A stretch of 64,000 nt of DNA from Algoriphagus yeomjeoni (GTDB lineage: Bacteria > Bacteroidota > Bacteroidia > Cytophagales > Cyclobacteriaceae): assembly GCF_003259505.1 (NCBI RefSeq), contig NZ_QLLK01000007.1, forward strand, positions 124,001-188,000. Reading direction: 5' to 3'. Numbering within the stretch: the stretch's first letter is position 1; each line of letters opens with the position of its first letter. Of the stretch, positions 61,894 to 64,000 are shown one piece after another. The translations under genes were made by a program, and so were the position numbers. The notes beneath the pieces were generated by a model. That model was not told the origin of the DNA and made no database searches. It saw only the letters and a program-made list of their open reading frames with translations.

Positions 61894-62640
61894 TCATTTC
61901 ATCGGTGAAAAAGGCAAGGTTTTGAAGAACACAGCATCTACATTTTCAACGATCTTCCCATCAGCTTCAGACATTTCCTTTGCTTTTATCCAAGCTGGAT
62001 CTTTAGCGAAATTTTGAAAATTAGCTTCAAAAGAAGCTTGATTTCTGTCACCCAATAGATAAACCAATTTAGGTTGGCTTCCATCCTTTTCGACTGTAAT
62101 CCAATAAGGATAGTTTTTCAAGCCCTGCTCCGCAAACAATTCCTGCGTGTGGTCTTTGAATCTAGTTATCAAATTATCAAGTCTCCCATCGAAGCAAGTG
62201 TAGATTCTCATCTGAAAAATCCCGCTGGCCTGTGGAATTGGTGTCTCATTCAACCCAGGAGCAAGTTTCATAAAAGTTTGATCTATGCTTTTCACCAAAG
62301 CTCCATTTACCCTGGATTCTTCATAGGCCTTTTTCCATTCAGGGTCGTTCAAAAATCTCCCCCACATCACATCTCTTGACTTCTCATCTGGATAGCCAAG
62401 TATATAAGTCAGTGAATTATCTTCATTATTGACAGGTAGAAAATAGGCGATATTTTCCATCCCACTTTTCTCGAAAAGCGAAAGCGTATGATCTTGAAAA
62501 CGCTTGATCAGATCTGGAAGCTTTCCTTCATTGGCATAATACTTTCTAATTTCGAAGTAAGTCGAAGTATCACTCAACTTTTGCGCATAGCCTGCGAAGG
62601 CAAAAAGCATTGCAATCATACTGAAGATAATTTTTTTCAT
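61894..62640 (-). CDS. Exported NIPSNAP-family protein
   Basis: A 248-residue protein with a signal peptide (MKKIIFSMIAMLFAFAGYAQ) and two NIPSNAP units: YFEIRKYYANEGKLPDLIKRFQDHTLSLFEKSGMENIAYFLPV and QMRIYTCFDGRLDNLITRFKDHTQELFAEQGLKNYPYWITV, each followed by a VxxYxLGY/DRN strand and a WxKAxEES/MSE helix. The two-domain ferredoxin-like fold has no known reaction in bacteria. Gene stands alone on the minus strand. Confidence 0.9.
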   Translation of the reverse strand: MKKIIFSMIAMLFAFAGYAQKLSDTSTYFEIRKYYANEGKLPDLIKRFQDHTLSLFEKSGMENIAYFLPVNNEDNSLTYILGYPDEKSRDVMWGRFLNDPEWKKAYEESRVNGALVKSIDQTFMKLAPGLNETPIPQASGIFQMRIYTCFDGRLDNLITRFKDHTQELFAEQGLKNYPYWITVEKDGSQPKLVYLLGDRNQASFEANFQNFAKDPAWIKAKEMSEADGKIVENVDAVFFKTLPFSPMK

Positions 62641-62723
62641 GAGTAGTGGGTTTTTAGGGCAATATAAAAGCCATGTTTTCCGGCTAATTCCTTTGATATT
62701 TTAGCAATGGTAGAAGATAAAGT

Positions 62724-63086
62724 CTATTTCTCCCATGCCTTCCAGATTGCCGGAAACAACGCAACTAGGATAATTAATAAACCAAAAGTCTCCCTTGATT
62801 CTTCCATGGACTGAGTTTTCATACTTAAATTATGCTGCTTCACTTCTTCAGAAATCCAACCTCCCACATCTCCTTGCCAGTAATAGATAGCACCAAGGAC
62901 ACAAGCTATTGCAAGAATAGTCAATGGAATTTTGGGGAAAATACCGCGTACACCCAACAGACAGAATATAATTGCTACACCATAAATACTCACCCAGATT
63001 TCAGGGTCGGGGTCGTTGAACTGCCAAAAAGCAAAAAGCGCGAATATGAAAATCCAGATGCCAAAATAGATTTTGTTAAACTTCAT
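62724..63086 (-). CDS. Transmembrane-220-family membrane protein
   Basis: 120 residues with four hydrophobic segments (FGIWIFIFALFAFWQF, IYGVAIIFCLLGV, IPLTILAIACVLGAIYYW, LLIILVALFPAIW). The FNDPDPEIWVSIYG motif after the first helix is the mark of the TMEM220 family (PF15071). Function unknown. A TAGTTTTG promoter-like element lies 20 bp before the ATG. Confidence 0.85.
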   Translation of the reverse strand: MKFNKIYFGIWIFIFALFAFWQFNDPDPEIWVSIYGVAIIFCLLGVRGIFPKIPLTILAIACVLGAIYYWQGDVGGWISEEVKQHNLSMKTQSMEESRETFGLLIILVALFPAIWKAWEK

Positions 63087-63105
63087 AATATTTCAAGGGT
63101 TTGTC

Positions 63106-63113
63106 CAAAACTA
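63106..63113 (-). promoter_or_regulatory. Candidate -7 element (TAGTTTTG)
   Basis: Exact TAnnTTTG match on the minus strand, 20 bp before the TMEM220 start. Confidence 0.45.
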
Positions 63114-63275
63114 CATAAAACGGAGAATTTTATTAACCTTAAAATACTAAAAACTATGGAAGCCTAGCTGAGTAAGGTGAAAAGTGATTTTCTATACTAC
63201 TGGAATGCTTGAAATATCCAAAATCACCCAATATGCTTAAGAAAGAAAATCCTGAAAAAGTAATAAACCAGTAAA

Positions 63276-63309
63276 ACAAAAAGGGAAACCCTCTTGCGAA
63301 CGCTTCCCT
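63276..63309 (-). terminator. Terminator-like hairpin (minus strand)
   Basis: Read on the minus strand: AGGGAA, variable middle with GCGTTCGC, TTTCCCT, then TTTTT. About 430 bp after the SMP-30 stop. Confidence 0.55.
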
Positions 63310-63525
63310 CTCTCTTATAACCAACCTTAGTTAGCTTTAAGAGCCAAGCTACAGTTAAAAGACTTTTTCTCCAGTTACCCGGATTTTTAATACCGATCTA
63401 CTAACTCCGTCTTCTTCACCTTTCGGTTTTGAAGATTTCAATAAACACTTTTGTGGAAAACCATCTCAGACAAAATCCCTAAGGACGCTGACCTTTCATG
63501 TTAATTGTGAGTTTTCAATCTTTAT

Positions 63526-63550
63526 CCGAGATCGTATTCTCGGTCTTTTT
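63526..63550 (+). terminator. Terminator-like hairpin (plus strand)
   Basis: CCGAGA (63526-63531), 6-base loop, TCTCGG (63538-63543), then TCTTTTT. No plus-strand gene precedes it within several hundred bases. Confidence 0.55.
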
Positions 63551-63740
63551 ATCTCTTACTTGGTTTAATAAATATCTCCTTAAATTAGCCTAATCGCAAA
63601 GATTCAGACACTTAGTTTCCCACTATCTTTCCACCAAATAATCTTCTAAACAAACAGACTTATCAACCATAATTATATGGTTATCAACTTTTTAATCACA
63701 TTTTTACGAGATACTGCTTAATTCTCCCAATAGCTTCTCC

Positions 63741-64000
63741 TTATTTCAACCTGATTCGCATTAGAAACGCATCTGCAGTCATGTATAAATATTTCTCCTC
63801 ACTGTCAAAAGCGCAATTAGCTGTGCCTTGCCCGGTCTTTATAGTACCCAAATGTTTTCCCTCTGCACTGATCACCCAAATCCCACCTGGACCCGAAGCG
63901 AACAATGTCCCTGAACTATGAACTGTCAAGCCATCTGGTAATCCAGGATTTTCTCTACCTATACTTGATGTAGCATCCATTAAAACCTTCCCTCCTATTA
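63741..64000 (-). CDS. SMP-30/gluconolactonase/LRE-family protein, 5' partial
   Basis: The frame is open to the right edge, so the start lies outside; the ATG at 63980 is internal. The visible 86 codons give the C-terminal part of a propeller lactonase: VLMDATSSIGRENPGLPDGLTVHSSGTLFASGPGGIWVISAEGKHLGTIKTGQGTANCAFDSEEKYLYMTADAFLMRI. The LPDGLTV and TANCAFD segments are those of gluconolactonase-like enzymes, which hydrolyse sugar lactones formed by dehydrogenases; this fits the secreted sugar-oxidation theme of the window. Confidence 0.85.
   Translation of the reverse strand, partial: IGGKVLMDATSSIGRENPGLPDGLTVHSSGTLFASGPGGIWVISAEGKHLGTIKTGQGTANCAFDSEEKYLYMTADAFLMRIRLK

Larger units (their letters stand above)
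63114..63740. other. Gene-free region with two outward-facing terminators
   Basis: About 630 bp with no credible gene between the SMP-30 stop and the TMEM220 promoter. Two hairpins bound its middle (63276-63309, minus; 63526-63550, plus). The intervening 215 bp has no long reading frame; a short noncoding RNA on either strand is possible but not shown. Confidence 0.5.

Noticed and set aside
61873..61894. AACCGAA...TTCGGTT hairpin at the NIPSNAP stop
   Set aside because: Seven-pair stem without a T run; weak as a terminator.
63498..63593. 31-codon plus-strand peptide frame in the right-hand gap
   Set aside because: It runs through the terminator-like hairpin and lacks a ribosome site; likely chance.

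Overview
The window looks like chromosome of a Bacteroidota bacterium, most likely order Cytophagales and close to Algoriphagus/Cyclobacteriaceae; this is inferred from gene content, not from a marker gene. Supporting signs are low-to-moderate GC, few clear Shine-Dalgarno sequences, several TAnnTTTG promoter elements, many secreted lipoproteins, stand-alone MacB/FtsX permeases, DUF2807 proteins, short-Q-loop cytochrome bd, a Kdo pathway (so an outer membrane), and many word-like intergenic repeats. No tRNA, rRNA, CRISPR array, transposase or phage gene was seen.

Layout. 1-7.1 kb: three L,D-transpeptidase genes (one cut by the left edge), then kdsA, kdsC and a GNAT-nitrilase fusion in a tightly overlapping minus-strand operon. 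7.2-10.8 kb: MscS channel, beta-barrel protein, two GNATs, exported RidA. 11-13.5 kb: two tandem exported ferritin-like proteins, divergent from a lipoprotein. 13.7-22.3 kb: a plus-strand secreted oxidation cluster (creatininase, DUF1080, cupredoxin-dehydrogenase-HEAT, FG-GAP protein, haem c dehydrogenase-HEAT). 22.4-27.8 kb: GDPD, nitrilase, a TonB-C protein next to an AT-rich stretch, UbiA prenyltransferase, OMP. 28-33.3 kb: proB-proA, purN, DUF4197, DUF2200. 33.4-46.8 kb: three large FtsX-type permeases and two DUF2807 (GIN) proteins, interrupted by cydAB and a bestrophin. 47-52 kb: TPR histidine kinase, GH18, purH. 52.2-61.4 kb: HicAB, cysS, M28 lipoprotein, LacI regulator-galK, and a 1145-residue ThuA/sugar-dehydrogenase/PKD/cytochrome c/CBM lipoprotein. 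61.4-64 kb: small lipoprotein, NIPSNAP, TMEM220-like protein, and an SMP-30 gene cut by the right edge.

How it fits together. The strongest metabolic theme is extracytoplasmic oxidation and breakdown of sugars: two dehydrogenase-like proteins with different redox modules (type-1 copper and haem c), a DUF1080 hydrolase, a ThuA/GSDH multidomain protein and an SMP-30 lactonase. A second theme is the envelope: L,D-transpeptidases, Kdo synthesis, mechanosensitive channel, permeases and GIN proteins.

The most interesting unexplained signal is regulatory. Three related dyads of the type CGGACA-N4-TGTCCG lie in intergenic DNA of the permease/GIN region. Two, and perhaps all three, lie 54-63 bp upstream of a TGGCAC-type element resembling the -24 box of sigma-54 promoters. 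One such module sits between a DUF2807-permease-DUF2807 run and a divergent TPR histidine kinase. The same intergenic spaces carry paired quasi-periodic tracts (CTTGATTCTTGG-like and GATTGGAAAATT-like).
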